This document shows, piece by piece, positions 46,075-57,388 of a DNA stretch of 64,000 bases. How positions within the stretch are numbered: position 1 is the first letter of the stretch; every line of letters starts with the position of its first letter. The stretch is from positions 2,002,001 through 2,066,000 of the forward strand of contig OY747717.1 in NCBI GenBank assembly GCA_963556495.2, written 5' to 3'. Both the position numbers and the translations under genes were made by a program. The notes below the pieces were generated by a model. The model saw only the letters and a program-made list of their open reading frames with translations. It was not told where the DNA came from and made no database searches. This DNA comes from Valencia hispanica (taxonomy: Eukaryota > Chordata > Actinopteri > Cyprinodontiformes > Valenciidae).

Positions 46075-46325
46075 TACCAAGTTTATTTATAAGGCGCACT
46101 TCATGACAGCTTGAGAGCTGACCAAGACGCTGCACATTTCCAAACAAACATATACAGATACAAATAAGATAATAATCAATAGATAAAAAGAATAAAATCA
46201 ATTTAAAAGGCAATAAAATATAAAATAGATCAAATGAAATTATGTCGAAGGAAAGGCTAAAGAATAAAAGTAAGTTTTGAGTCGTGACTTAAAGTGTGCA
46301 AGGGTTGGAGTAGATGCTGCTCTGC
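46075..46325 (-). repeat. Dispersed retroposon tail-like repeat
   Basis: Begins ccaagtttatttataaggcg and later has aaagtaagttttgagtcg. This resembles a fish retroposon 3' region read backwards. Loosely related to 41065-41345 and 50290-50640. Confidence 0.45.
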
Positions 46326-46747
46326 TGACCTAACGGAATGTATGGAATAACTTATTTTATTGAATTTTGTTCAAAAACTGAAAAACGTGAATAGTTTAGA
46401 ACTGATTGGAGATATGGTTGAATTATTTTCAGTGACTAAAGTAGCATCACCAGACAAGACCGATGCCTGAACAGATGGATTACACAACAATAGAACCACT
46501 AGAAAACGGTTTTTGTTGATGTTTAGAGTCGTCTCAATTAGACTGGGATCATATTTCAGAATAAAACATATTTAAATACCTTTGGAAATGATGTGATATT
46601 TAGACATTCTGGTGTCCCAGCTGCACATGAATGCAGCACGAGCAGTTGTGAAAATCCCCTGCAGATTCCTCTAACTACGAATCTAGGCTGATTGGATGCT
46701 CCAGGCAGCTGGATTTGGACTTTAGCTGATGTCTGTCCAGAACCAAA
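46326..46747. other. Unassigned sequence
   Basis: No feature recognised. Confidence 0.35.
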
Positions 46748-47029
46748 GATGTTTGAATTTGAAATTATTTATTTAAAAGGGACAATGTACATTAATGAAC
46801 ATATGATTAACTTATTTAAAGGCACAAGATTATAGCCAGAGCCAGTGGCGGCTGGCCAATAGAGGACGATAGGGCGCCGCCCCACCAGTGTTTCCCAAGT
46901 GTTTTTGATTTTTATAATAAAAAAACAAAAAAAACAATAATCACATATTGTAAGTTAATTGTGAGTTTAAATTCGTAACAAAGTATCATATAGAAAAATA
47001 TATATATCATTTTCGGAGAAAAAGCTCCC

Positions 47030-47081
47030 GCTGCTGCACTGCTGGGGGCGACAGAAAGATCGCCCCCAGCAGTGCAGCAGC
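47030..47081. repeat. Perfect 21-bp-arm hairpin
   Basis: Left arm 47030-47050 starts gctgctgcactgctggg and ends ggcg; right arm 47061-47081 is its exact reverse complement. The loop is 10 nt and its outer bases (a51/t60) can also pair. GC-rich arms would form a very stable stem. Confidence 0.95.
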
Positions 47082-47485
47082 AGCCAATCACTGACAAGAA
47101 ATTCGCACATAGCAACAGGAGTTTATCCAATCAGCGTCGTTTATCCGGACGCTTGAAGGGCGATAGAGAAATCGCCCCAAGGCTGGTGTGAGGGCGGGCA
47201 AGATATCTGGTGGTGACATTGGCAGTGGGATTTCTCTGCCACAAGGGGGCGCTGCTGTAACAGTTAACAGCGTTGTGTGTAAAATTTATGTGTAAACCTA
47301 ATAAGTTATTTGTTTCCAGTTTGTTCTAAACTTGTTTGTGCAATATTGTATTTATGTTGAGTGTAAAATGCCTCAAGTTGTTAATATTGGCATTAAAATA
47401 ATCAGTATTTCACATAGTTCTGGTATCCAGCCGTTTATGTTCAATTGTTTTGGGATGATTATTGAAAATGACTTGATAAGCTATA

Positions 47486-47683
47486 TGCACAGCTCCACTA
47501 CTTCCTGAACTAAGTACAGCCCTTTTATTTCCTGTCTGTATTGGACAAACTGATGAACCCATGTCTGACCTCAGTGGTCACAACAACAATGGTCAGACAC
47601 ACCTGGATTCATCAGTTTGTCCAATGATGTAAGACAGGAAATAAAAGAGCTGTGCTTAGTTCAGGGAATAGTGGAGTTGTGCA
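47486..47683. repeat. Long imperfect inverted repeat, ~85-90-bp arms
   Basis: Left arm 47486-47570 contains ctgaactaagtacagc, ttttatttcctgtct and ttggacaaactgatgaa. Right arm 47591-47683 contains the complements in reverse order: ttcatcagtttgtccaa, agacaggaaataaaa and gctgtgcttagttcag. The spacer is about 20 bp. Mismatches are few, with a short insertion in the right arm. Confidence 0.9.
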
Positions 47684-47940
47684 CAAAGCTCAAAAAGCAC
47701 AAGTTTGATTTAAAAAAAGAAAAAAAAAGCACAGCCCCACCAAGAATATTTTTCACCAGGCGCCGCTGGCCAGAGCTAATTTCCATCTTTAGTCCCTTCG
47801 CTGGGAGAACCAGCAACATTAAACAATAAAAAACCCATCTCCAATAAAAACCACAAAGCCCAAAAAGCACTTATCACTGTAAAATTATGATGGTGCTTAC
47901 AACAATTCATTTCACATTCCGTACAGTTAATTCAACACTA

Positions 47941-49175
47941 ATAATAATAATACTAATGATAAAGCATATATAAGAATTAAAAGTAATAATAAAAAGTAGA
48001 ACTAAGAACAAAGATAACAGGCACTCTCGGACTCACTCACTTGTACCACCTACTTACATAAAATTATATTTTAATGTGAATTTAACTATGTGGGCAAATT
48101 TGTGATTCCAACATCCATGCCTTTAAATGTTTGTTTTTTTAAACAACAAAGGGAACTCATTTACTTTCATTTTTTATTTGCTCGTTTCCTTTCAGCCTGA
48201 CGTTGTTTCAGTTCAGTTTTACAGCAGCGACTGACCTGGATGTTGTTTACAGATGCTGACGTTTGTTTCTCCGCTGTAGCTGCAGGATAAAACCTTCAAG
48301 TCCCCAGATAGAGCTGAGCTACAACTTCTGTTTGGTTCTGGTGTCACCTGTTAAAGTTGCCCTGCATAACGTTGCGTTGAGCCCCTGGATCCGCCCAGAA
48401 ACGTTCTGCATGCCTTCGGATCAGGGTTTGCTAAATGTTTGCTAAATGTTTTAACACATGAAGAAGAAGAAGAAATAATTGTGTTTGAATCCTTTCACGC
48501 CTCAATGACTAAAGTTAGGTTTCTGCTCCTTGAAGCAGGAGTTGGCTGAGATGGTCCTGACTAGGATCAAGGGAAATGCCCAGGAGAACTTTCTACATAC
48601 AGTAAACTACAGTTTGAACATCTCTGTGCTGCTTTTGCAGGAATCAGATCAAATACGTTTACTTTGTAGAGCCGGTTGGAGAGAAATGTTGTTGGAGTCT
48701 GATTGTTTGCTGCTAACAGCTCACATAGATCCGCACACATCCACAGGGTGAGGACGAAGCCTGAAGGACCATCTCAAACATCTACAAGTCCAGAGAGACT
48801 CGGGCCTACCCATAATCCCCTGCAAGAGCGTGGTGGAGTTGACCTCTGAACTCCTGCTGCAGGGTGTGTGTGTGTGTTAATATTCAGTCTGCAGGCAGAG
48901 TAAGGAGGAAAACAGATGAGTTTACCTGGAATAAAAACCATCTCCTCCAAGCTGCTGCAGGAAGAGAGAAAAAAACTGAAGGGAATCAAATCTACATTTA
49001 CTTAAATGTTTTATTTAACTGTTTTATCAATAATAAAATCAGTCAGAAATGTTTCTGATAGGAGATGATTTAGGAGGTAAAACCAGCAGGAAGGACGGAT
49101 GAGATGCTGGTCTCTTCATGGTTCCCCACGGCAACACCCCTCCTCCATCTTTACGCTCTGGTTGGTCTGATTGAC
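47941..49175. other. Unassigned sequence
   Basis: AT-rich with a short aataat tract near 47940 and an agaagaaga tract near 48465. No gene recognised. Confidence 0.35.
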
Positions 49176-49176
49176 A

Positions 49177-49269
<93 letters not shown>
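49176..49269. repeat. CA dinucleotide microsatellite
   Basis: About 94 bp of uninterrupted CA repeats (about 47 units). It makes the overlapping open frames of alternating Cys/Val or Thr/His artefacts. Confidence 0.98.
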
Positions 49270-49271
<2 letters not shown>

Positions 49272-49739
49272 GTGACTAAAACATGGACACTAAATATAAA
49301 CCGGAGGCTTTTGGCGGTTTGTCGTTGGTTATTAATGTTTCAGAATCGTTCTTAAACTCGACCGGGAACGAGTCTCTGCAGAACCTCAGAGACCCAGTCA
49401 GCTTCTTCTGGTTCCGAGGCATAGATATAGATAAGTATTCATTATTCAAGCGGATCAGTCTGGAGGATATTTGGACCCCCTGGACCCACCAGAACCTCTA
49501 GTTTATGACAGAAATGACTCGTCTTGTATGTACGCCGCTCCTCAGAGTTCCTGCTGCGTTTTGAAAGTGAGGTGACCGACTTCCAGGCTGCGCCGGTCGC
49601 GAGGCTCTGACCCGCTGCCGCCGATCCTGGCTGATTCTGGGTCTCAGTTTGTGCTTCAGGTACCGGCTGATGGAGGAGATTCGTCACGTTGCTCCTGATG
49701 ACCCAGACCGCTTCGTCACAAACCAGAACCTGAAGTGTC
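49270..49739. other. Unassigned sequence
   Basis: No feature recognised. Confidence 0.35.
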
Positions 49740-50150
49740 TAACATGGCTGTGGACCGGGTTCTGACCCGCTCTCTTCTGCTGGATAGATTTCATTCAGAC
49801 TCATTGGAGGGTTTTTACAGCAGGAACGGCCTTGTTGAAGGTCCCTCCACTGTGTTTCAATCAGATTTAAGTCCGGACTTTGATTAGGCCACTCCAAAAC
49901 CTTTGTTGTCTTGTATTTTTTTGAGTCGTTCAGAGGTGGATCGTTGTTTCGCTGCAGAACCAAACTGAGCTGAAGTGTCAGATCAGAACTCCTGGTTCCA
50001 TCAGTCACAGCAAGATGGTCTGACGCAAAGCAGCCCAGATCATCACACTACCACCACCATGCTGGGCTGTAGGTCTGATGTTCTGGTTCCGAAGCTCTTA
50101 GTTTTACTCACATGTAACAGGACTCTTATTTATAAAACGTACTTACTTAA
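49740..50150 (-). pseudogene. Decayed Tc1 transposase fragment
   Basis: The minus-strand frame contains KVLEWPNQSPDLNLIETQWR, the Tc1 block that normally carries the catalytic Glu (here in the context LIET). Upstream on the same strand, in another frame, is HGGGSVMIW, the conserved glycine-rich block. Stops and frameshifts separate them. The lineage is different from those at 43305 and 61366. Confidence 0.75.
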
Positions 50151-50289
50151 ACCACACTTAAGCTCAGCAAAAAAAAAGAAGTTTACTTAAACAAAGAAAT
50201 GTTCCGTGAATATTTTGCATCGACTCAAACAGCTGATCTGGGCCGGTTCACGGGTAACCATGGCAACCGACAGGTGGAGGAGGGAAACG

Positions 50290-50640
50290 GTTTTGTTTCA
50301 ATAAATCAACGTTAATCTATATAGAGCTTTAGTTAGCCAAAAGGCGACTGAAGTGGTTCACAATAAAAGACCAAAAATATAGTTGGCAGTAAGAAAAATG
50401 TGTAACAAGAAAACAGGAGTAAAAAGAAATGAAAAAAATAATAACAGCAGCAGCACAAGCGCTAAAACAAATGAGAACAATAAATATAAATTTTGAATTA
50501 TATGATTACTTCTTGTAGCGACAATAAGATTGGAATAAAAGCAAATTAAAACCAATAAAAACTCAATTACAGCAGAGCGTAAGAAGTTTCAGCACTGACA
50601 GAAAAAGGTGTGTTTTAAGTCGACTTTAAAAAACTTATCT
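50290..50640 (-). repeat. Dispersed retroposon tail-like repeat
   Basis: Left edge reads aatctatatagagctttag and the right part agaaaaaggtgtgttttaag, in the manner of a fish retroposon 3' region read in reverse. Loose similarity to 41065 and 46075. Confidence 0.4.
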
Positions 50641-50742
50641 GCTCAAAGTATTTTTTGGGGGGGATCACAAATAAACAGAAGAGCTGCGAGTGACGCAGCG
50701 TCGATGCAGCGGCGTGGCGGACATAAAAAAGAAGGTGGAGGC

Positions 50743-51064
50743 TAGAGCTGGGCGATATGGCTTAAAAATCAAATCTACGATTTGTGTTATGCCAAATCCA
50801 AATGTCCAGTTTTTAATTGATTTCATTTTTTCCTCCCTTTCTATTCCTGAAAAGAAACTTAAAATGACAGAAAATAGTTTTAAAACTTGCAAAGTCCAAA
50901 TAAATGCACGCTGTGAAACATGAAGGTAGAACTTGGTCACTTTGAACTGCTGAAACCCTTGGAGTGCATTGGTGAATTTTTTTTCAGATTTTCTCGATTT
51001 AAATGAAATCTTCATAAACACAAAATTCGATTAATCGATAAAACCGATTTATCGCCCAGCCCTA
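50743..51064. mobile_element. hAT miniature element G, copy 1, with 8-bp TSD
   Basis: A 322-bp element with terminal inverted repeats tagagctgggcgat and atcgcccagcccta, flanked by perfect GTGGAGGC at 50735-50742 and 51065-51072. It is strongly similar throughout to 58577-58914. No coding content. Confidence 0.93.
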
Positions 51065-51189
51065 GTGGAGGCAAAGAGGAAGACGGAGGGAGGGGGTGTA
51101 CGGTTCTGTTGGGTCGGTAGATCTAACACCGGGTCCAGTTCAGCTTATAGATCTAATAGGACTGATTTAAGGGATCCACGTCGGCTCCC

Positions 51190-51650
51190 CCCATCCTGAT
51201 GCTGCCAGTGGTCAGAGTCACTGAAGGATCCATCATAAAGGGATGGACATGGTCAGCAACAACACTCAGGTAGGCTGTGGTGTTGCAACGACGCTCAACT
51301 GGTACTAAAGGGCCCAAAGTGTGTCAAGAAAACGTCCCCCACACCATTACACCACCACCACCAGCCTGAACCGTTGATACAAGGCAGGATGGATCCGTGT
51401 TTTCATGTTGTTGACGCCACATTCTGACCCGACCATCCGAATGTCTATTGTCCAGTTTAGGTGAGTCTGTGTGAATTGTAGCCTCAGTTTCCTGTTCTTA
51501 GCTGACAGGAGTGGCACCCGGTGTGGTCGTCTGCTGCTGTAGCCCATCTGCCTCAAGGTTTGACGTGTTGTACGTTCAGAGATGCTCTTCTGCACACCTT
51601 GGTTGTAACGAGGGGTTATTTAAATTACTGTTGCCTTTGTATCAGTTTGA
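51190..51650 (-). pseudogene. Tc1 transposase remnant (second lineage)
   Basis: The minus-strand frame 51347-51595 includes QTLRQMGYSSRRPHRVPLLS and KNRKLRLQFTQTHLNWTIDI, the linker and start of the catalytic domain of one Tc1 lineage. The DESRF motif expected right after LNWTI is missing because of a deletion. The glycine-rich block survives as VVVV and, in a shifted frame, GGGV-like codons near 51345-51360. Confidence 0.75.
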
Positions 51651-51768
51651 ACCTAACCCTGACTGTTGGTTGTGTGCCTAAAGTCGCGCACATTCTTTCT
51701 GCGTCACGTTTCTTTTCTATAAATCCTAAACTTGACGTAGTTTCAGACCCCGTTATGTGCGTTAGCAA

Positions 51769-51983
51769 CACTGGAAAAAAAGGCGGCTCCAAAAACAAGT
51801 AAAGATGATAATAATACGAGATATTTTTGCTTGTAATAAGCTAAGAAAAAAATCTGCCAACATGAACAAGTGAACATTTTCTTGAAAAGATTTCTTGAAA
51901 TAAGACTATATTTTAAAACAAAAAGAAGGAAAAAATGTCCATAAACGAGGGATTTTACTTTCTTGAAAATCGTTTTTTGCAGT
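51769..51983. mobile_element. Diverged CACTG-ended element
   Basis: Starts cactggaaaaaaagg and ends ttttttgcagt. The right subterminal segment ttactttcttgaaaatc is the same as in the element at 15712-15976, and aaaatctgccaa is also shared. Older copy; no clear target-site duplication. Confidence 0.65.
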
Positions 51984-52672
51984 TAACCTTCCAGAAAGCT
52001 CCACTTCTGTCTCCTCAGGCCTCAGAATATTTACCCAGAAGTCTTCAGGATCATCAGGATGTTTTCTGCTAAATGTGAGACGGGTCTTTGGGTTTCTTTT
52101 TGGGTCAGCAGTGGTTCTGGTCCTGGAACTCTGCCATGGAGGAGATTGTTGTTGAATCCTGACCTCTGACCTTAGCTGAGGCAGTGAGGCCTGCAGAGCT
52201 TCAGATGTTCTTCTGGACCTCCTGGATGAGTCGTCGATGAGCTCCTGGAGTAATTCTGGTGGGTCGGCGTCTCCTGGGAAGGTTCTCCGCTGTTCCAGGT
52301 GTTCTCCAGGTGTGCATCATGGTTCTGACTGAGGTTCTCAGGAGTCCAGAACCTTAGAGATGGTTCTGGAACCCTTTCCAGACTCTAAATCTCTTCAGAT
52401 CAGGTCCTGACTTGCTGCTTTTGGAGATCTTTTATCCTCCTTCATGCTGTCAGGCAGGTTCTGATGAAGTGACGTCTTGTTTCTCCAGATCTGGCAGTAA
52501 TCAGGGTTGCTGTGGCTAAGAAACAGAACCCAAATAGTCAAAGTTACCCAATCATTTAGTACTTTCAGGTTGGGTTGGTTGGCTTCATGTGAGAACCAGA
52601 ACTCAGTGTTTTTTAACCCGGCCATGGTTAGGCTGATTGTTGTGTGTTTATCTGTGAAACTGGCTCTGCTTT
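51984..52672. other. Unassigned sequence
   Basis: Rich in ggttct and ccagaac motifs at 52110-52400, forming a loose local repeat. No gene recognised. Confidence 0.35.
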
Positions 52673-53114
52673 AAAGCCATACTCCGCAACTTTCACGATA
52701 TTTGCTCTCTGTCGCCCTCTTCAGGCTTGCCGCGCAACATCACTGTCGTAAAATCAAATCTCTCTGTCGCTCATAAGAGGCATGTTTCAGTGGCTGCTTT
52801 CCAAATCGCTCGCCCAAACAACAAACAAGCGCCGTTTCAGTTCGCAATTCAACTGTAACAATCAGTGAAGATGATCGACGAGGTGGGATTAGATACAGAG
52901 AAGGTCTAAGCGCCACGCAGCAAACACCTCCCGACTAGAATCAGCCGACATCTTTAGGTGTTTTTAGGAAACAACAAAAATATAAATCACTAGCTTGACA
53001 AAACCAAAAGAAAAAAGCTTGACTTATATACTGAAATACAGCGACTACGCCAGAGTTTGCAGCTTAATCTACAGGACCGAGTCTTACACGTTAGCATCAC
53101 ATTAGCCTCTAGAT

Positions 53115-54163
53115 CAGGGGTAATCAAATGAAATTTAAAGACGTCCAGTCCGAGAAAATGTATTGAGGCCAAGGTCCGGAAGATTAGTGGGATACTATAT
53201 ATTTATGTATCTTAGCCCTTGTATCAACATCTACAATCTATCAAATGAAGTAAATTCAGTGTTATTGGAATATTTTTGAGATTTATTGTCACAAAGTACT
53301 GAACATGTACATATGATTTCTTAAGTGTGTAATTTTCTCTCATTTACTAAATATAAAGTAGGGTAACTAACATGTAAATAAGACATGGCAACTGTGCATG
53401 TTCACAAACTAACTTCAGAAAACAATAAATGTAGAAAGAATTTTAAATGTTTCTTTTTCAAATAAGGACTAAACTGTCTCAAACATAAGATTGATTTTTC
53501 AAAACTTTTGTTTAGTATTATAATGGCGTTTCACGTTGCCACTTTTAATAAGTGCCAGAGTTTCTGAACATATCAGACAAACAGGTTTTGTGCCACCAGT
53601 GGGAAAGAGAAAGGACTCTGTCCATTCCGGATTAAATGCTCTATTTTCACCGTCCACTTTGTGTTTTTTAAAGGCTGCCATGTTGTTATTTTTCTACTTG
53701 TTTCGTTTCACTTGCCTGTTTCTCTCCCCTTCTCCGTATCAAATATCAGTTTTTTTCTTTACTTCTGTCTCACCCCTCTGTTTCTCCTTTTCTCTGCCTG
53801 TAGCTCAAACTTTCACCCCAATATTTCTCCTTCTCTCCGCTGTGTTATTTCTCTTTATTTCGACCGGTATCTCTCTGTTTATTTTTGCTACGCTTCGCTA
53901 TAGTTTTTTTTACCTAAAGTTTCCCGGCTGGAATGCAAAGTGCTTATTGGCTTTGGTGGTATCACGTGGTATGCCAAAACTCGCATACCATTGGCCTGCG
54001 GGTTTCCATGGACGCAACAACACTACCGTAAAGAACGCAAAAGCTGCACCGGCCAGAAGCGCTCATTGAGGTTAGAAATGGTCATTTCTGCTTTGGCATT
54101 CGGCTCGGGTCTGAATGAAACAGCATTTCGGTCCGGACCCGGTCCGCCTATTAGTGACCTCTG
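53115..54163 (-). mobile_element. hAT element (1.05 kb) with 8-bp TSD, nested
   Basis: Starts caggggtaatcaaatg and ends ttagtgacctctg. A perfect duplication CTCTAGAT lies at 53107-53114 and 54164-54171. It sits inside the element at 52673-54748. It keeps a transposase N-terminal exon on the minus strand (53499-53681) but lacks the catalytic and dimerisation domains, so it is non-autonomous. Confidence 0.9.
53499..53681 (-). pseudogene. N-terminal BED-finger part of a hAT transposase
   Basis: A 60-codon frame: MAAFKKHKVDGENRAFNPEW and on, then TKPVCLICSETLALIKSGNV and KRHYNTKQKF. The first half (KVD-ENR-FN-EW) and CLIC...KRHY are typical of the BED-type zinc finger at the start of hAT transposases related to the GTF2IRD2/EPM2AIP1 group. 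The finger normally ends H-x4-H; here the second position reads Gln (CAA) in HYNTKQ, so one zinc ligand is lost. The frame stops soon after, and no further transposase exons remain in the element. Confidence 0.75.
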
Positions 54164-54748
54164 CTCTAGATGGCTAACGGAGATCGACTCGGTTGTGTAA
54201 TTCACATTACTACTGTAAGGCGTACCGTGCAAACTGTGTTCATCCACCTCCACACATTGAATAAATATCTTTCTCAGGACCGTATAACAACATCATGCCA
54301 GACCAAACACTAGAACCCCGGTGAAATCATTGATTGCTTACCTATCCGTTAGCAGCACGGCTAAGTCGGCTAATGACGTTCGTTCCAAAACAACTCGCCA
54401 ACGAGGAAAAGCCGGCCCGATATTTACTCTGGTCTTTGCTCTCTCTCTCTATCACGTTCTCTTTTTCTTTTTCTAGCTTCTTCTGATATGGGATTTCTCG
54501 GTCTCTTTGGTGGATCAGCATCTCTACAGTCTCTAAACAGCGAGGCCGTATGACTCTGCCGTAAAGCAGAACTCAGTCGGTACTTCCGGCGGCGGGTCGC
54601 CGCTCACAAGTTCTATAGTGCAGAAAAAAGCCAAGGACCCCGTAAGGTGGTGATAACTCTAAAAATGAACATAAGAGATGATAACATTCCACCATAACCT
54701 TTGAAAAAAACATGATATTAAGGTGTAAAAGTTGCGGAATGCTGCTTT

Positions 54749-55262
54749 CATAAATCTGATTCTTCTTTGTAAACCATCAGAGTTGTCAGAATTGAAAGCA
54801 GAACACCATCAGGTGTAAAAACAAAAAGCCAGCCGGCTCTCACAGCTCGGTTCTCAGCGCTGAATAGATGAAGCACTTCACGTTTAACAGCCTCTCCTCG
54901 TGTTCTCCTCATCCCGCCTTTCCCGACTCTAATCTCTGCTGTTGGGAAAATGTCAACACCTGCGTGCCTCCTTTGTCCTTCCCCTCCCCTCGCCCCGCCG
55001 CTCGCCCCCGCCTCCCGATCACATCAAACCAAAAAAAACAAAAAACACCCGGCGGTTTTAGGGAAACCAGAGAGATGTGGGTGTTTATCCGGACAAAGAG
55101 GGGCAGAGTAGGGAACATGGGGGTCAAAGGTCGGGTTGTGTGTTATTATTAACGAGTTCGATTGCTCGTTAGCGGGATCCACTTGTTTCCTCGTCTGCCG
55201 ACTGGGACCTCCAACCTTCAGGTCAACATGTTGTTGACCCCTGACCTTTTCGTTAACCCCTT

Positions 55263-55268
<6 letters not shown>
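54749..55268. other. Unassigned sequence
   Basis: No element recognised; GC-rich near 54980-55020. Confidence 0.35.
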
Positions 55269-55315
<47 letters not shown>

Positions 55316-55337
55316 GCACACGCACACGCACACGCAC

Positions 55338-55384
<47 letters not shown>
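55269..55384. repeat. Compound CT/CA microsatellite
   Basis: CT repeat to about 55302, then CA repeat with interspersed CG (cacacgcacacg) to 55384. Confidence 0.97.
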
Positions 55385-55385
<1 letters not shown>

Positions 55386-55397
55386 CTGGCTTTGTTT

Positions 55398-55411
55398 GGG
55401 GGGGGGGGGGG
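55398..55411. repeat. G homopolymer run
   Basis: About 13 consecutive G, shortly after the CA tract. Confidence 0.9.
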
Positions 55412-56136
55412 TCACACCTCTGACCTCCGTCTGCCAGCCGAGGAGGAGAATGACTGATGATGGTGGAGAAAGCCCCCCTCATCGTTCTGTTAACAGCCAT
55501 AAACTCCCAATCTGTCAGCCTCCCTCCGTACGCTGGGGGACGAACCGGCCGCTCCGTCTCTGGGGGGGGGACAGTAGTTGGGAAGCCTGTGGCTTCTGTC
55601 CTGATTGGACACGGATGTCTCACACACACCATCTGTGCGTGTGTGTGACATCAGATGCGTCTCCGTGTCAAAGACAGCAGAATCTGTCGCCGTCTGATGA
55701 ACTAAACGGGACGCGGCTCATCCTGGGTCCGATGCGGGGGGGACAGTACCGAGACCGCCTGGTTCCAAATGAACTCTTTGAGGCGGCGTGAATGTGGGGT
55801 CCAGAGTCGGCTCCTTTCCACAGCCTGGTTTACTTAAAACCAGAGAAAGACACCCTGATGGTGTGATTGGTTTCTCCCGGGTTTTCTACTGGTTCAGAAC
55901 TTTCTGTGTTCACCTCTGGTTCTCCAGGATGAAAGTTCTGGCCTGCCAGGGACCGGTTCTGGTTCTGGTTCTGGTTCTAGTGGACGAGCCACAGGTTCTG
56001 TCAGGTTCTCCTCCCTTCTGCACCTCACTGACTGTTTTGGTTTTTCCTCTTTAGAATCAGTTCTAGATTATCTTCATCCTGTGGGGGTCCAAAAAATACT
56101 CCTTTATTCGTTTTTATGTCCATTTATTCTGTCCGT
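55412..56136. other. Unassigned sequence
   Basis: Contains a short ggttct hexamer run at 55955-55980. No gene supported. Confidence 0.35.
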
Positions 56137-57388
56137 TCATCTTTCATCCATCCATTCATCCATCCATCCGTCTTTCATTTGTCCATCCATCCATCTTTCA
56201 TCCATCCATCCATCTTTCATCCATCTTTCATCCATCCATCCATCTTTCATCCATCCATCCATCTTTCATCCATCTTTCATCCGTCCATTCATCCATCTTT
56301 CATCCATTCATCCATCCATCCGTCTTTCATTTGTTCATCCATCCATCCATCCTTTCATTCATCCATCCATCCATCCATCTTTCATTTGGCCATCCATCCA
56401 TCTGTCCATCCATCCTTCCATCTTTCATCCATTCATTCATCCATCCATCTTTCATTTGTCCATCCATCCGTCCATCCATCCATCCATCCATCCATCCATC
56501 CATCCATTCATTAATTCATCCATCCGTCCATCCATCCATTCATTCATCCATCCATCTTTCATTTGTCCATCCATCCATCCATCCATCCATCTTTCATTTG
56601 TCCATCCATCCATCCATCCATCCATCCATCTTTCATTTGTCCATCCATTCATCCATCCATCCATCTTTCATTTGTCCATCCATCCATCCATCGTTCATCC
56701 ATTCATTCATCCATCCATCTTTCATTTGTCCATCCATTCATCCATCCATCCATCTTTCATTTGTCCATCCATCCATCCATACATCCATCGTTCATCCATC
56801 CATCCATCCATCTTTCATCCATCTTTCATCCATCTTTCATCCGTCCATTCATCCATCTTTCATCCATTCATCCATCCATCCATCTTTCATTTGTTCATCC
56901 ATCCATCTTTCATCCATCCATCTTTCATCCATCCATCCATCTTTCACCCATTCATCCATCCTTCCATCCATCTTTCATTTGTTCATCCATCCATCTTTCA
57001 TCCATCCATCTTTCATCCATCCATCCATCTTTATCCCCATTCATCCATCCATCCATCCATCCATCTTTCATTTGTCCATCCATCCGTCCATCCATCCATC
57101 CATTCATTCATCCATCCATCTTTCACTTGTTCATCCATCCATCCATCCATCCATTCATCTTTCACTTGTTCATCCATCCATCCATCCATTCATCTTTCAC
57201 TTGTTCATCCATCCATCCATCCATTCATCTTTCACTTGTTCATCCATCCATCCATCCATCCATCCATCCATCCATCCATCCATCCATCCATCCATCCATC
57301 CATCCATCCATCCATCCATCCATCCATCCATCCATCCATCCATCCATCCATCCATCCATCCATCCATCCATCCATCCATCCATCCATC
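56137..57388. repeat. ATCC tetranucleotide array, 1.25 kb
   Basis: Imperfect catccatcc array with recurring interruptions ctttcatttgtccatc, ctttcatcc and ctttcacttgttcatc, so longer periods are visible. The last ~145 bp (from 57240) are pure ATCC. The plus strand stays open in all three frames over long distances, producing long Ser/Ile/His/Pro frames (up to 445 codons) that are repeat artefacts. Confidence 0.97.

Larger units (their letters stand above)
46843..47768. mobile_element. hAT element (926 bp) with 8-bp TSD and internal inverted repeats
   Basis: Terminal inverted repeats cagtggcggctgg and (reversed right end) cagcggcgcctgg differ at two positions. A perfect 8-bp duplication GCCAGAGC lies at 46835-46842 and 47769-47776. 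The interior has no transposase but holds two strong inverted repeats (47030-47081 and 47486-47683). The tail of the element reads cagccccaccaagaatattt. Non-autonomous hAT. Confidence 0.9.
46748..47940 (-). mobile_element. LINE/retroposon tail split by a hAT insertion
   Basis: Left part 46748-46842 (ttatttaaaagggacaatgt, then acattaatgaac) and right part from 47769 (gctaatttccatctttagtc, then ccttcgctgggag) join into a block common in fish as a 3' region of retroposons. The 926-bp hAT element at 46843-47768 interrupts it. The right boundary near 47940 is approximate. Confidence 0.5.
52673..54748. mobile_element. Older DNA element interrupted by a hAT copy
   Basis: The left end aaagccatactccgcaactt and right end aagttgcggaatgctgcttt (with a gap in the match) form inverted repeats around ccgcaactttt. 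Removing the nested hAT and one target-site copy leaves about 1 kb. Left flank contains TTAA and the right flank TTCA, which could be a decayed piggyBac-type site, but this is not secure. No transposase seen. Confidence 0.55.

Noticed and set aside
49039..49355. Open frames of Cys-Val or Thr-His repeats
   Set aside because: They are translations of the CA microsatellite.
55162..55791. 209-codon plus-strand frame
   Set aside because: Its first half is the CT/CA microsatellite, and the rest has no motif and overlaps minus-strand frames.
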